Source of the DNA: Micromonospora arborensis
Lineage (GTDB): Bacteria; Actinomycetota; Actinomycetes; Mycobacteriales; Micromonosporaceae
Direction of reading: 5' to 3'
Assembly (NCBI RefSeq): GCF_003205615.1
Contig: NZ_PYBV01000021.1
Coordinates: forward strand, 62,001-126,000
Length of the DNA: 64,000 nucleotides
A model generated the notes under the pieces. It was given only the letters and a program-made list of their open reading frames with translations. It made no database searches and was not told where the DNA came from. The position numbers were made by a program, and so were the translations under genes. Shown here piece by piece: positions 7,061-15,308 of this stretch; position 1 is the first letter of the stretch, and every line of letters starts with the position of its first letter.

Positions 7061-8329
7061 TCAGGTGTGGCTGGGGGTGCGGGCCACGCCTGCGTAGATG
7101 TCGATGAGCTGCTTGGTGACGACGTCGGGGTGGAACATGCGCTCGTAGCGGGCGCGGGCGGCCAGAGCCAGCCCGGCCGCACCAGCGCGGGCGACCGGCA
7201 GGGCGGCCGCGAGCGCGGCGGGCTCGGGCGCGACCACCCATCCGGCCTCGCCCAGGCCGATCCCCGCCGGCATGGGAGACCCGCCACCCCCGGCGACCGC
7301 GGATGCGACCTCGGCCGGGCCGGTGCCGGCCGGTTCGTGCGGGGCATCCGCCCCGACCAGGTACGGAATGCCGCCCAACGCCGTGCCGAGCACCGGCCGG
7401 CCGCTCGCCAGCGCCTCGATGATCGCGGTCGGCAGCACGTCGTGCCACATGGAGGCGACGATCACCACCGCGCTCGCCTCGACCGCGGCCCGCACGCCGG
7501 CCCGGTCGAGCTGACCGAGGTAGACCACGTCGGGTCGCTCGGCGGCGACCGCCTCCACGAGTGGGCGCAGCTCGCCGTCGCCCGCCACGCGTAGCGTGCC
7601 CAGCGCACCCACCGGGTGTCGACGCCAGGCGTCCAGCAGCAGGTCGACGCCCTTCTCCGGGGAGAGCCGGGCCAGGTAGAGGAACCCGTCACCGAGCGGG
7701 GTCGGCCGACCCGGGTCGGGCACGGAATTCGGCTTCACCACGACCCGTTCGTCCGGAATGCCGTAATCGTGGAGGTGGTCGGCGATGGCCGAGGTGAGTG
7801 CGATGTACCGATCCACCGAGCGCCAGGTGCCCCGGTGCACGGCCAGGGTGGTCGCCATCAACGCGCTCTGCGCCGCCGAGTCGCGGTAGCAGCGGTGCTT
7901 GATCGCCGGCACACCCAGCGCCCGGCCCTTGCAGTCCTGACAGATCACGCCGTCCCGGAAGTAGATCCCCGACGAACAGACCTGCCGGTAGTTGTGCACC
8001 GTCTGCACCACCGGCACGCCGTGGCGGTGCGCGGTCCGAACCACCCAGGGCGACAGCAGAGGGTACGGATTGTGCAGGTGCAGAACGTCCGGTCGATGCT
8101 CGGTGAGCAGCCGGCTCAGGTCGTGCTGGGCGCGCGGCGCCCAGATCGGCGAGATCGGCAGCAGCGCCTTCGCCACCTTCGACATCGACGGGATCTCGTC
8201 GGAACTCCGGAGGAAGGGCAGCACCTCGACGCCGGCGGCGGTGAGCTGGGCGATCTCCGCGTCGACGATGATGTTCTCGCCGGAGGGCTGAGCTTCCCGG
8301 TACCGGTTGTGCGCCACCACGATTCTCAC
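7061..8329 (-). CDS. Glycosyltransferase family 4 protein
   Basis: 422-aa GT-B fold, retaining glycosyltransferase (GT4), probably cytoplasmic and acting on a nucleotide sugar for an exopolymer, glycolipid or cell-wall glycan. The N-terminal half has HNRYREAQPSGEN and VLHLHNPYPL, with a Cys-containing insert (CSSGIYFRDG, CQDCKG, HRCYR) common in this subgroup. The C-terminal half has LYLARLSPEKGVDLLLDAW, GDGEL and the donor-site region MWHDVLPTAIIEALASGRPVL (E-x7-E type). GTG 8329 has TAGCCT 8 nt upstream. That hexamer overlaps the one serving the divergent gene at 8354. Confidence 0.88.
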   Translation of the reverse strand: MRIVVAHNRYREAQPSGENIIVDAEIAQLTAAGVEVLPFLRSSDEIPSMSKVAKALLPISPIWAPRAQHDLSRLLTEHRPDVLHLHNPYPLLSPWVVRTAHRHGVPVVQTVHNYRQVCSSGIYFRDGVICQDCKGRALGVPAIKHRCYRDSAAQSALMATTLAVHRGTWRSVDRYIALTSAIADHLHDYGIPDERVVVKPNSVPDPGRPTPLGDGFLYLARLSPEKGVDLLLDAWRRHPVGALGTLRVAGDGELRPLVEAVAAERPDVVYLGQLDRAGVRAAVEASAVVIVASMWHDVLPTAIIEALASGRPVLGTALGGIPYLVGADAPHEPAGTGPAEVASAVAGGGGSPMPAGIGLGEAGWVVAPEPAALAAALPVARAGAAGLALAARARYERMFHPDVVTKQLIDIYAGVARTPSHT

Positions 8330-8337
8330 GGGAAAGA

Positions 8338-8347
8338 AGGCTACCGT
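8338..8347. promoter_or_regulatory. Overlapping divergent leaderless promoters
   Basis: Minus-strand TAGCCT (8338-8343), 8 nt before GTG 8329, overlaps plus-strand TACCGT (8342-8347), 6 nt before GTG 8354. Only 24 bp separate the two start codons, so RNA polymerase probably cannot occupy both -10 elements at once. Confidence 0.6.
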
Positions 8348-8353
8348 TGGCTG

Positions 8354-9214
8354 GTGCCCGAACTACCGGAGGTTGAGGCGCTCGCGGGTTACCTGCGCCA
8401 GCGCGCGGTGGGGCGGCGCGTCGATCGGCTGGAGATCGCCGCGATCAGCGCCCTGAAGACGTACGAACCGGCACCCACCGCAGTCGCCGGTCGGGCCGTG
8501 GTCGACGCCAGCCGACACGGCAAGTTCCTCGACGTGCTCTTCGAGGGCGACCTGCACCTGGTGGTGCACCTGGCCCGGGCGGGCTGGCTGCACTACCGGG
8601 AGGCGTTCCCGGCCACCACCCCGCTGCGTCCCGGCAAGGGCCCGATCGCGGTGCGCGTACGCCTGGACGACGGCTCCGGCTTCGACCTCACCGAGGCCGG
8701 CACCCAGAAGAAACTGGCCGCGTACCTGGTCACCGACCTGGCGGCGGTGCCCGGAGTGGCCAAGCTGGGCCCGGACGCGCTCGCGGCCGACCTACCCACG
8801 TTCGCCGAGCGGCTGCGTAGCCGGCGGGGGCAGGTCAAGGGGGTGCTGACCGATCAGTCGGTGCTGTCCGGGGTGGGCAACGCGTACTCCGATGAGATCT
8901 TGCACTCCGCGAAGCTGTCCCCGTTCGCGATCACCGATCGGCTCACCGACGCCCAGATGGCCACCCTGCACGCGGCCACGCGGCAGGTCCTCGGCGACGC
9001 CGTCGAGCGGTCCCTGGGTCAGCGGGCGGCTGAGCTGAAGGGCGAGAAGCGCTCCGGGTTGAAGGTGCACGCCCGCACGGGGCTGCCCTGCCTGGTCTGC
9101 GGAGACACGGTGCGCGAGGTCTCGTTCGCCGATTCCAGCCTCCAGTACTGCCCCACGTGTCAAACCGGTGGAAAGCCCCTCGCTGACCGACGGTTGTCCC
9201 GCCTCGTACGGTGA
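8354..9214 (+). CDS. Fpg/Nei family DNA glycosylase
   Basis: 286-aa bifunctional DNA glycosylase/AP lyase of base-excision repair that removes oxidised bases. Once the GTG-encoded Met is removed, the protein begins PELPEVE, so the catalytic N-terminal Pro and Glu are in place. SDEIL and the helix-two-turn-helix region sit centrally, and a C-terminal zinc finger C-x2-C-x16-C-x2-C spans CLVCGD to YCPTCQ. An open frame runs upstream to 7616, but PELPEVE must be N-terminal, and TACCGT lies 6 nt before this GTG. It could be Fpg- or Nei-like in base preference. Confidence 0.92.
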   Translation: MPELPEVEALAGYLRQRAVGRRVDRLEIAAISALKTYEPAPTAVAGRAVVDASRHGKFLDVLFEGDLHLVVHLARAGWLHYREAFPATTPLRPGKGPIAVRVRLDDGSGFDLTEAGTQKKLAAYLVTDLAAVPGVAKLGPDALAADLPTFAERLRSRRGQVKGVLTDQSVLSGVGNAYSDEILHSAKLSPFAITDRLTDAQMATLHAATRQVLGDAVERSLGQRAAELKGEKRSGLKVHARTGLPCLVCGDTVREVSFADSSLQYCPTCQTGGKPLADRRLSRLVR

Positions 9215-9302
9215 GTAATTCCACTCGGTGACTACGGAGCGGAATCGTCCCGAGTGAGCGGAAGCTCCGGTCCGCCGCTCTCGCCTCTCGCGCATCCATC
9301 GG

Positions 9303-9477
9303 TATAGTGGCCCGGTCCCCGGCTTCTGAAATGGTGCGGAGCCGGCCAGATCCCGCCGGCACCATCGGTCGCCAATCTCCTTCGGGCGGCGACTGGTCGG
9401 AGCCCGCGTGGGAGACTGGGACGGTGGGCGACCCGGGCCCTCACGCCGAGTGAGCGGCCCGTGTCATGCGGGAGGAC
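9303..9477 (+). promoter_or_regulatory. Probable promoter and long structured leader of the sugar transferase
   Basis: TATAGT at 9303-9308 is the best -10 hexamer upstream of 9478. If used, the leader is about 160 nt and includes a GCCGGC/GCCGGC stem inside GGTGC...GCACC (about 9332-9364). I could not match it to a known riboswitch class. Confidence 0.35.
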
Positions 9478-11049
9478 ATGGGTGAGGTGACGGCAAGCCT
9501 CCAGCGCCCGGTAACCGACGAAGGCCGGAGCAAACTCGTGCGGCACGTGGACAGCTTCGAGATCCAGCCGCCGACGCCGCCGTCGCACAACGGCGTTCCT
9601 CGGTCGGCGTGGACCAGGGCGCGACGACGTGTCTCCCGCTGGCACCGGCCCTACATCGCGACCCTGCTGCTGCTCGACTTCGCCGCGGCGGCGTTCGCCA
9701 GCTGGATCGCGATCCAGCTCTTCGACCAGGCGCCCTCCGGCTTCTCCGGCACGCACAAGGACCTCACCTGGTTCCACACCGTCTCCTACCTGCTGCTCCC
9801 GCTCGGGTGGGTGGTCATCCTCTGGAGCAACCGGGCCTACGACCGGCGCTACCTGGGCCTCGGGCCTGACGAGTTCAAACGCGTGATCCGGGGCGCGGTG
9901 ACAGTCACCGCCACCCTCTCCTTCCTCGTCTTCTCCACCAAGACCGCGCCGTCCCGGTGGACGGTGGGCACGGCGCTACTCGGGGCGCTTCTGCTGATTC
10001 TCTGGTGCCGGTTCGTGGCTCGTTGGGCGCTGCACTACATCCGTCGGCGGGCCGGTCAGGCCGCGCATCGGATGGTGCTGGTTGGCACCCTGCCGGAGTG
10101 CCTGGAGGTCTACGCGGCGGTCACCCGCAACCCGAATGCCGGGCTGGTGCCTGTCGCCATCCACATCACCGACGGCTACGCGGCGGCGCGGGGAATGCCG
10201 ACCCCGGTGCCGGTGTACGCCGGGCGGGACGTCCTGGCCCTGGTCCGCGAGGTCGGCGGGGACACCATCGCCGTCTGTGGGTCGGCCAGCGCCGAGCCCG
10301 GCGAGCTGCGCCGGCTGGCCTGGCAACTCGAAGGCTCCGGCGTCGACCTGGTGGTCGCCCCGCAGCTCACCGACATCGCCGGCCCCCGGGTGCACATCCG
10401 GCCGATCGAGGGCCTGCCACTGCTGTACGTCGAGGAGCCGACCCTCTCCGGGCCGGCGCTGCTGGCCAAGAACCTGATGGACCGGGTCGCCGCCGGCCTG
10501 GGCCTGCTGCTGCTGATCCCACTCTTCGTGATCATCGCCGTGGCGATCCGGATCTCCGACCGTGGGCCGGTCTTCTTCCGCCAGCCCCGCGTGGGGCACG
10601 AGGGGCGCACGTTCCGGGTGTGGAAGTTCCGGACGATGTACGTCGACGCCGAAGATCGACTGGCCAGCCTGGTCGACCGGAACGAGACCGACGGCATGCT
10701 GTTCAAGATGAAGCAGGACCCCCGGGTCTTCCCGGTGGGCGGCTTCCTGCGGGCCTCGTCGCTGGACGAACTGCCGCAGCTGATCAACGTGCTCTGGGGT
10801 GAGATGTCGCTGGTCGGGCCACGTCCGCTGCCCGCCGACGACGGCGACTTCCTCGGTGACGTGCGCCGTCGGCTGCTCGTCCGCCCCGGCATGACCGGCC
10901 TGTGGCAGGTCTCCGGCCGCTCCGACCTGTCCTGGGACGAGTCCGTCCGCCTGGACCTCTACTACGTCGACAACTGGTCGTTGGCGTACGACCTGAGCAT
11001 CCTGTGGCGCACCGTCGGGGTGGTGCTCGCCCGCAAGGGCGCGTACTAG
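9478..11049 (+). CDS. Polyprenyl-phosphate sugar-phosphate transferase (WcaJ/bacterial sugar transferase)
   Basis: 523-aa membrane enzyme that moves a sugar 1-phosphate from its nucleotide carrier to undecaprenyl phosphate, starting exopolysaccharide or glycan repeat synthesis. It has a basic N-terminus, four hydrophobic helices (about 50-190), a CoA-binding-like Rossmann domain, another helix (LGLLLLIPLFVIIAVAIRI), and the C-terminal catalytic domain with PVFFRQPRVG, WKFRTM, SLDELPQL, VGPRPL and RPGMTGLWQVSGR. ATG 9478 follows GGGAGGAC; ATG 9466 is an alternative. With the glycosyltransferase at 7061 it suggests surface-glycan synthesis here. Confidence 0.92.
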   Translation: MGEVTASLQRPVTDEGRSKLVRHVDSFEIQPPTPPSHNGVPRSAWTRARRRVSRWHRPYIATLLLLDFAAAAFASWIAIQLFDQAPSGFSGTHKDLTWFHTVSYLLLPLGWVVILWSNRAYDRRYLGLGPDEFKRVIRGAVTVTATLSFLVFSTKTAPSRWTVGTALLGALLLILWCRFVARWALHYIRRRAGQAAHRMVLVGTLPECLEVYAAVTRNPNAGLVPVAIHITDGYAAARGMPTPVPVYAGRDVLALVREVGGDTIAVCGSASAEPGELRRLAWQLEGSGVDLVVAPQLTDIAGPRVHIRPIEGLPLLYVEEPTLSGPALLAKNLMDRVAAGLGLLLLIPLFVIIAVAIRISDRGPVFFRQPRVGHEGRTFRVWKFRTMYVDAEDRLASLVDRNETDGMLFKMKQDPRVFPVGGFLRASSLDELPQLINVLWGEMSLVGPRPLPADDGDFLGDVRRRLLVRPGMTGLWQVSGRSDLSWDESVRLDLYYVDNWSLAYDLSILWRTVGVVLARKGAY

Positions 11050-11088
11050 GGGGTTGGCGCGCTGGCTCGCAGCGGCAAGGATCGCTGC

Positions 11089-12315
11089 GTGGGTGCCAAC
11101 CTCTCCGCCGTGGTCGGCGTCGTCTCCCTCGTCACCGCGCTGACCGCTGCCCTGTTGGCGGTGCTGCGGCTACGGGCCCGCCGTGGCATCGCCACCGCCA
11201 CCCAGCGGGCCACCTACGAGGTGCTGCACACCGCCGGCCTGGCCGCCGAGCCGCTGCGGGCGGGGCTGAGCGAGGCGGGGGCGGCGAAGGCCGTACGTCA
11301 TCTGCGGGCCCTGGTGGGCGCGGCCGGGCTGGCGCTCACCGACGCCGACCGGGTGCTGGCCCTCGATGGGCGCGGCACCCACCACGGTGAGCAACTACTC
11401 TCGGCCGCCCGACGGACGGTGGACACCGGCCGTTCGACGGTGCTCGGCGAGCAGGAACTGCACTGCGACCGGGTGGACTGCCCGGTTCGAGGGGCGGTGG
11501 TCGCGCCGCTGCAGGGGGCGGACGGCCGGGTGGTTGGCGCGCTCGTGGCCATCGCCGACAGCCCGCCGGCTCCGGGCCTGGTGCAGGCCACCCTGGAGAC
11601 CGCGCACTGGGCCGGCAACCAGCTCGCCCTGGCCGAGTTGGACTCGTCGCGGGAACGGCTGGCCCGAGCCGAGGTCCGGGCGTTGCGGGCGCAGATCAGC
11701 CCGCACTTCATCTACAACGCGCTGACCGCGATCGGCTCGTTCGTCCGCACCGATCCGGAGCGGGCCCGGGAGCTGATCCTGGAGTTCGCGGAGTTCACCC
11801 GGTACTCGTTCCGGGCGCACGGGGAGTTCACCACCCTCGCCGAGGAGCTGCGGTCGATCGACCGCTACCTGACCATCGAACGGGCCCGGTTCGGCGACCG
11901 GTTGCAGGTGCGGTTGCAGATCGCCCCGGAGGTGCTGCCGGTGATGCTGCCGTTCCTCTGCCTGCAGCCACTGGTGGAGAACGCCGTCCGCCACGGGTTG
12001 TCCCGCAAGCCGGGCACGGGCATGGTGAGCATCGAGGCCCGGGACGCGGGCGCCGAATGCCACATCACGGTGGAGGACGACGGAGTGGGAATGGACCCGA
12101 CCACGCTGACCGCCGGCATCGCCGAGCTGGCCAGCGGCACCGGCGACCCTGGTGACGACACGGGCCAGCATGTCGGCCTCTCCAACGTCGACGAGCGGCT
12201 GCGGTCGGTTTTCGGGGATCGGTTCGGCCTGGTCGTGGAGACCGGGCTGGGCTCGGGTACGAAGGTGAGCATGCGGATCCCGAAGTTCCACGCTGGCGTG
12301 CGGGCAGGGTCGTGA
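11089..12315 (+). CDS. LytS-type sensor histidine kinase
   Basis: 408-aa membrane kinase. One N-terminal helix (VVGVVSLVTALTAALLAVL) is followed by a GAF-like sensing region (about 70-190), the LytS-type His_kinase phosphoacceptor ALRAQISPHFIYNAL (His in SPHFIYN) and a HATPase domain with VENAVRHGL, VEDDGVGM and GLSNVDERL. It pairs with the LytTR regulator 19 bp downstream. LytS-type systems in enteric bacteria (BtsSR, YpdAB) sense pyruvate and control transporters; the nearby symporters make a carboxylate-sensing role plausible, but this is inference. Start is GTG 11089. Confidence 0.9.
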   Translation: MGANLSAVVGVVSLVTALTAALLAVLRLRARRGIATATQRATYEVLHTAGLAAEPLRAGLSEAGAAKAVRHLRALVGAAGLALTDADRVLALDGRGTHHGEQLLSAARRTVDTGRSTVLGEQELHCDRVDCPVRGAVVAPLQGADGRVVGALVAIADSPPAPGLVQATLETAHWAGNQLALAELDSSRERLARAEVRALRAQISPHFIYNALTAIGSFVRTDPERARELILEFAEFTRYSFRAHGEFTTLAEELRSIDRYLTIERARFGDRLQVRLQIAPEVLPVMLPFLCLQPLVENAVRHGLSRKPGTGMVSIEARDAGAECHITVEDDGVGMDPTTLTAGIAELASGTGDPGDDTGQHVGLSNVDERLRSVFGDRFGLVVETGLGSGTKVSMRIPKFHAGVRAGS

Positions 12316-12334
12316 GCGGGCGCGGGGCGGCGCG

Positions 12335-13096
12335 GTGAATGCGTCCGGTTTTCTCCGGGTGTTGGCGGTGGACGATGAGCCGCCCGCGCTCGACGAGTTG
12401 GCGTACCACCTGCGGGCCGACCCCCGGGTGGCTCGGCTGAACACCGCCGGGGACGCGACCGAGGCGCTGCGGCTGCTCCGCGACGGTGACGTGGACGTGG
12501 TCTTCCTGGACATCCGGATGCCCGGGCTGGACGGGATGGAGCTGGCCCGGGTGCTGCGGCGGTTCGCCCGGCCACCGGCGATCGTCTTCGTCACCGCGTA
12601 CGACGACGGCGCGGTGGACGCCTTCGATCTGGGCGCCACCGACTACGTACGCAAACCGGTCCGCGCCGACCGGCTGGCCGAGTCGTTGCGCCGGGTGATC
12701 GGTTCCCGGGTGGTGCCGTCGCACCCGGCGGCGCTGGCCCGCGCGGAGGAGGACCCGACCATCCCCATCGAGTTGGCTGGCACCACCCGGATGCTGCCGC
12801 GCTCGGCGGTGCGGTGGGTGGAGGCGCAGGGGGACTACGCCCGGTTGCACACGGCGGAGGGGTCACATCTGGTGCGGGTCTCGCTGGCCACGCTGGCGGA
12901 GCGGTGGGCTGATGCCGGTTTCGTCCGGGTGCACCGGTCGTACCTGGTGCAGTTGAAGCTGATAGCGGAGCTGCGGCTGGTCAACTCCGGCTATGTCGTG
13001 GTGATCGACGGTACCGAGCTGCCGGTGAGTCGGCGACACACCCGGGAGCTGAAGGACAAGCTGGTCAGGGCCGCGAAGCAGGACTGGAGTCGCTAA
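12335..13096 (+). CDS. LytTR-family response regulator
   Basis: 253-aa regulator. The receiver domain (about 1-125) has VDDEP, the phosphoacceptor D59 in FLDIRMPG, TAYD and K107 in VRKPV. The C-terminal LytTR DNA-binding domain (about 145-250) has VRWVEAQGDYARLH, FVRVHRSYLVQ and LPVSRRH. LytTR proteins bind paired imperfect direct repeats upstream of targets. It lies directly after its cognate kinase. GTG 12335 is the first start in frame and no strong ribosome site is visible. Confidence 0.93.
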   Translation: MNASGFLRVLAVDDEPPALDELAYHLRADPRVARLNTAGDATEALRLLRDGDVDVVFLDIRMPGLDGMELARVLRRFARPPAIVFVTAYDDGAVDAFDLGATDYVRKPVRADRLAESLRRVIGSRVVPSHPAALARAEEDPTIPIELAGTTRMLPRSAVRWVEAQGDYARLHTAEGSHLVRVSLATLAERWADAGFVRVHRSYLVQLKLIAELRLVNSGYVVVIDGTELPVSRRHTRELKDKLVRAAKQDWSR

Positions 13097-13163
13097 GCCG
13101 GAAATGGGCCGGGCGCGCCACCGTACGTCGTACGCTAGTCCGTACGACTTCCGGGAGGCCGCC

Positions 13164-13826
13164 ATGACCGTCACTCCGTTCGACGCCGAGACCGAGTTCG
13201 ACCGCCAACTCGACCGACTGGTGCAACTGGGTTACCCGGCCCTGGCCGGGCTGCCCGAGACCGCGTTCCGCGACCTGGTCGCACCCCTGCGGGCCAGGGC
13301 GGTCGAGGGCGCCGCAGGCCTCCCCGCCCCGACCGACGCCCGGGTGCCATTCCTGCTGGTCATCACCCGGGACCTGATCGGGGTGGTGGAGCGGCTAAAG
13401 CTCACCACCATGGCCGGCAAGCGCAAGCCCGGCATCCTGGACCGCAACTACGCCGAGGCAGACCTGCCAAGCTTCGACCCGATCAAGGAGTTGGAGGCCC
13501 CGACCGGGCCGGCGTACCTGCTCTTCGACGTCGACCGGGGCGAGGAGTTCCGCAACCTACCGCCGATCACCGCCATGGAAGGGATGACCACCCAGGGGCG
13601 GCTGCCGATCAGCATCGACGAGGGGCTCGCCTTCATCACGCTGCACCCGGCCGCGCTGGCGAGCAACAGGTGCTTCTCGCTTGTCGGTTCCCGATGCGGC
13701 GACAGACGGGTGCCGGCGCTCTGGATCAGCCAGGGCGCACCGAAGCTGGGTTGGTGCTGGTACGGCAATCCGCACACCTGGCTCGGCTCCGCCGCGGCCC
13801 GGCCGGAGCGCGTCGGCCTGGAGTGA
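13164..13826 (+). CDS. DUF5701 family protein
   Basis: 220-aa cytoplasmic protein of unknown function found across actinobacteria. Its C-terminal block LPISIDEGLAFITLHP, NRCFSLVGSRCGDRRVPALW and GAPKLGWCWYGNPHTWLG is the conserved hallmark. The Cys, His and Trp residues there suggest a binding site, but no reaction is known. ATG 13164 follows GGGAGGCCGCC. TACGCT at about 13131-13136 would give a leader of roughly 20 nt. Confidence 0.82.
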   Translation: MTVTPFDAETEFDRQLDRLVQLGYPALAGLPETAFRDLVAPLRARAVEGAAGLPAPTDARVPFLLVITRDLIGVVERLKLTTMAGKRKPGILDRNYAEADLPSFDPIKELEAPTGPAYLLFDVDRGEEFRNLPPITAMEGMTTQGRLPISIDEGLAFITLHPAALASNRCFSLVGSRCGDRRVPALWISQGAPKLGWCWYGNPHTWLGSAAARPERVGLE

Positions 13827-14127
13827 CCGCCGGACCGACCAGATCCACCTGGTGACCCAACCGGACGGCACCCGCAAGTTGCCGTTCCGGCCAGCGGCAG
13901 CATGTCCGTGGAGCTGGTCGTACCGACCAGCTGACGGTTCGGCACAGCGGGGCCGGTGGCGCTGCCGCCGGCCCCGCTTCGTGTTCTCCGGTCAGCAGAT
14001 GTCAGAAGAGCGGGCGTGTCCGCTGGGAGCGTGAACGCGTCCGGCTGACAGAGGCGGGCCGGGCGCGTTCTGCCGGAGGATCGGACCATCCAATCCGCGG
14101 CGTCGCCGCCTTTTTCAGGAGGTCCTC
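13827..14127. other. Gap with possible decayed ORF and repeat copy 1
   Basis: 301 bp without a convincing gene. At the left, a short frame ending ...SVELVVPTS at the TGA near 13932 reads like the tail of a lost gene. At 13928-13977 is the first copy of a 50-bp hairpin repeat. The rest is leader for the monooxygenase, which has AGGAGG just before its ATG. Confidence 0.5.
13928..13977 (+). repeat. 50-bp hairpin repeat, copy 1
   Basis: Begins CAGCTGACGGTTCGGCACAG and continues into the stem GGGGCCGGTGGC - GCT - GCCGCCGGCCCC. It matches 15236-15285 at 47 of 50 positions, and two of the three differences lie at paired positions in the stem. It brackets, with copy 2, the monooxygenase and AraC genes. 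Confidence 0.8.
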
Positions 14128-14430
14128 ATGATCATCGCGATCATCGACTTCAGGACTGCTGCCACCGACCGGCCCGCTGCCCTCGCCCAGTTGGACGGGG
14201 AGGGTGATCGGGTACGCGCCATGCCGGGCAACATCGCTTTCCGGGTCTACGCCGCGCGTGAGGACGACACCGCAGTCGCCGTGATCCACGAGTGGGAGGA
14301 CGAGGCTTCGCTCGCCGGCTACCTGAGGTCGGACTCCTTCGCACGATTCGGCGAGGTAATCCGGCCGATGATGATCGGAGCGCCGGTGAGCCGGCGCTTT
14401 CGCGCCGACCTGCTGGAGACGGTGGCCTGA
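14128..14430 (+). CDS. Antibiotic biosynthesis monooxygenase (ABM)-fold protein
   Basis: 100-aa single ferredoxin-like ABM domain: strand MIIAIIDFRT, helix DRPAALAQLDG, FRVYAAREDD, then VIHEWEDEASLAGYL-type motif and a helix. Proteins of this size are cofactor-free oxygenases of quinols or polyketides, or small-molecule-binding dimers. Here the substrate is unknown. ATG follows AGGAGGTCCTC. It lies directly upstream of an AraC regulator, with which it probably forms a small regulated unit. Confidence 0.78.
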   Translation: MIIAIIDFRTAATDRPAALAQLDGEGDRVRAMPGNIAFRVYAAREDDTAVAVIHEWEDEASLAGYLRSDSFARFGEVIRPMMIGAPVSRRFRADLLETVA

Positions 14431-14450
14431 CCGGCGTCGCGACGGACTTC

Positions 14451-14480
14451 TAGGATCGGCCGGTGCGAGGCCATCGATGA
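14451..14480 (+). promoter_or_regulatory. Promoter with five-codon leaderless minigene ahead of AraC gene
   Basis: TAGGAT (14451-14456) lies 6 nt before GTG 14463. From there GTG CGA GGC CAT CGA TGA is a five-codon frame whose stop overlaps the AraC start codon (ATGA, 14477-14480). It may deliver terminating ribosomes to the AraC start. This is inferred from spacing only. Confidence 0.4.
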
Positions 14481-15229
14481 CCCGCAGGGCGTACAGCTTC
14501 GTCCGCACAGTCGCGCCGGAGTTCGCTCGCGACCTGTGTGTGGACCGCCACTACCTGCTCTGCGCCTCCGCCGGGACCCTCCGGCTGGAGGCGCAGGGTC
14601 AGGCGTGGTTGCTGCCACCGGCGCGGGCCGCCCTGATCGAGGCAGGCCGGCCGATCCGGGTGAGCATCCCGCGGCCGGTCACTACCGCGTCGGTGCTGTT
14701 CGATACCGGATTCACTCCGGCCCCGCCAGCGCCCTTGACCGTATTCGACCTCAACCCGCTGGCACGCGCACTGCTGACCGAGTGCCGCACGTGGATCGAG
14801 TGCGACGAACCCCTCACGGCGTACGCCGAGACGCTGTTCGCCGCGCTCGCGGCGGTGACCTGGCGGCTCGCGCAGCAGCCGAGCCCGGTCGTCGTGCCGG
14901 CGGGGCGATCACCGGAGCTGCGCCGGGCCCTTGAGCTGACCGAGCAGCGGCTCGGCGGTGAGGTCCGCTTCGAGGACGTGGCAGTCGACGTTGGCCTCGC
15001 GCCACGGTCGCTGGCACGGCGCTTCGCGGAGGAGACCGGCATGACCTGGCGGGCAGTCCTGCGCCGAATGCGGGTGTTGGGCGCGATCGAGGAACTCGCC
15101 GCGGGTGACACCCCGGTAACCAAGATCGCATTCATGGTCGGGTACACCTCACTGTCGGCGTTCAACGCCGCATTCAGGGAGCTGACTGGCCGCACGCCGA
15201 CGGAGTACCGGGCCAGCTTTCGGCCCTGA
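14477..15229 (+). CDS. AraC-family transcriptional regulator
   Basis: 250-aa regulator. The N-terminal cupin-like ligand domain (about 1-140) contains LEAQGQAWLLPP. The C-terminal double helix-turn-helix (about 155-248) contains VRFEDVAVDVGLAPRSLARRF and the family signature ITKIAFMVGYTSLSAFNAAFRELTG-like segment VTKIAFMVGYTSLSAF. It probably senses a small molecule and controls the adjacent monooxygenase. No good Shine-Dalgarno precedes ATG 14477; see the overlapping minigene. The next feature downstream is the second 50-bp repeat. Confidence 0.9.
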   Translation: MTRRAYSFVRTVAPEFARDLCVDRHYLLCASAGTLRLEAQGQAWLLPPARAALIEAGRPIRVSIPRPVTTASVLFDTGFTPAPPAPLTVFDLNPLARALLTECRTWIECDEPLTAYAETLFAALAAVTWRLAQQPSPVVVPAGRSPELRRALELTEQRLGGEVRFEDVAVDVGLAPRSLARRFAEETGMTWRAVLRRMRVLGAIEELAAGDTPVTKIAFMVGYTSLSAFNAAFRELTGRTPTEYRASFRP

Positions 15230-15235
15230 GCGGAT

Positions 15236-15285
15236 CAGCTGACGGTTCGGCACAGCGGGGCCGATGGCGCTGCCATCGGCCCCGC
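15236..15285 (+). repeat. 50-bp hairpin repeat, copy 2
   Basis: Same sequence as 13928-13977 except three bases. The stem is here a perfect GGGGCCGATGGC / GCCATCGGCCCC. It starts 7 bp after the AraC stop and probably ends transcription of the cassette ahead of the convergent gene. Confidence 0.8.
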
Positions 15286-15308
15286 CCTCGATCGGCGTGC
15301 CCGCGACG

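Noticed and set aside
6050-7594. 514-codon plus-strand open frame
   Set aside because: It crosses the CDP-alcohol transferase, the repeat region and the antisense of the glycosyltransferase, and contains long Arg/Gly runs with no family resemblance.
7616-8353. N-terminal extension of the Fpg/Nei glycosylase
   Set aside because: The enzyme needs Pro directly after the initiator residue, and a leaderless promoter lies just before GTG 8354. The upstream part is antisense to the glycosyltransferase.
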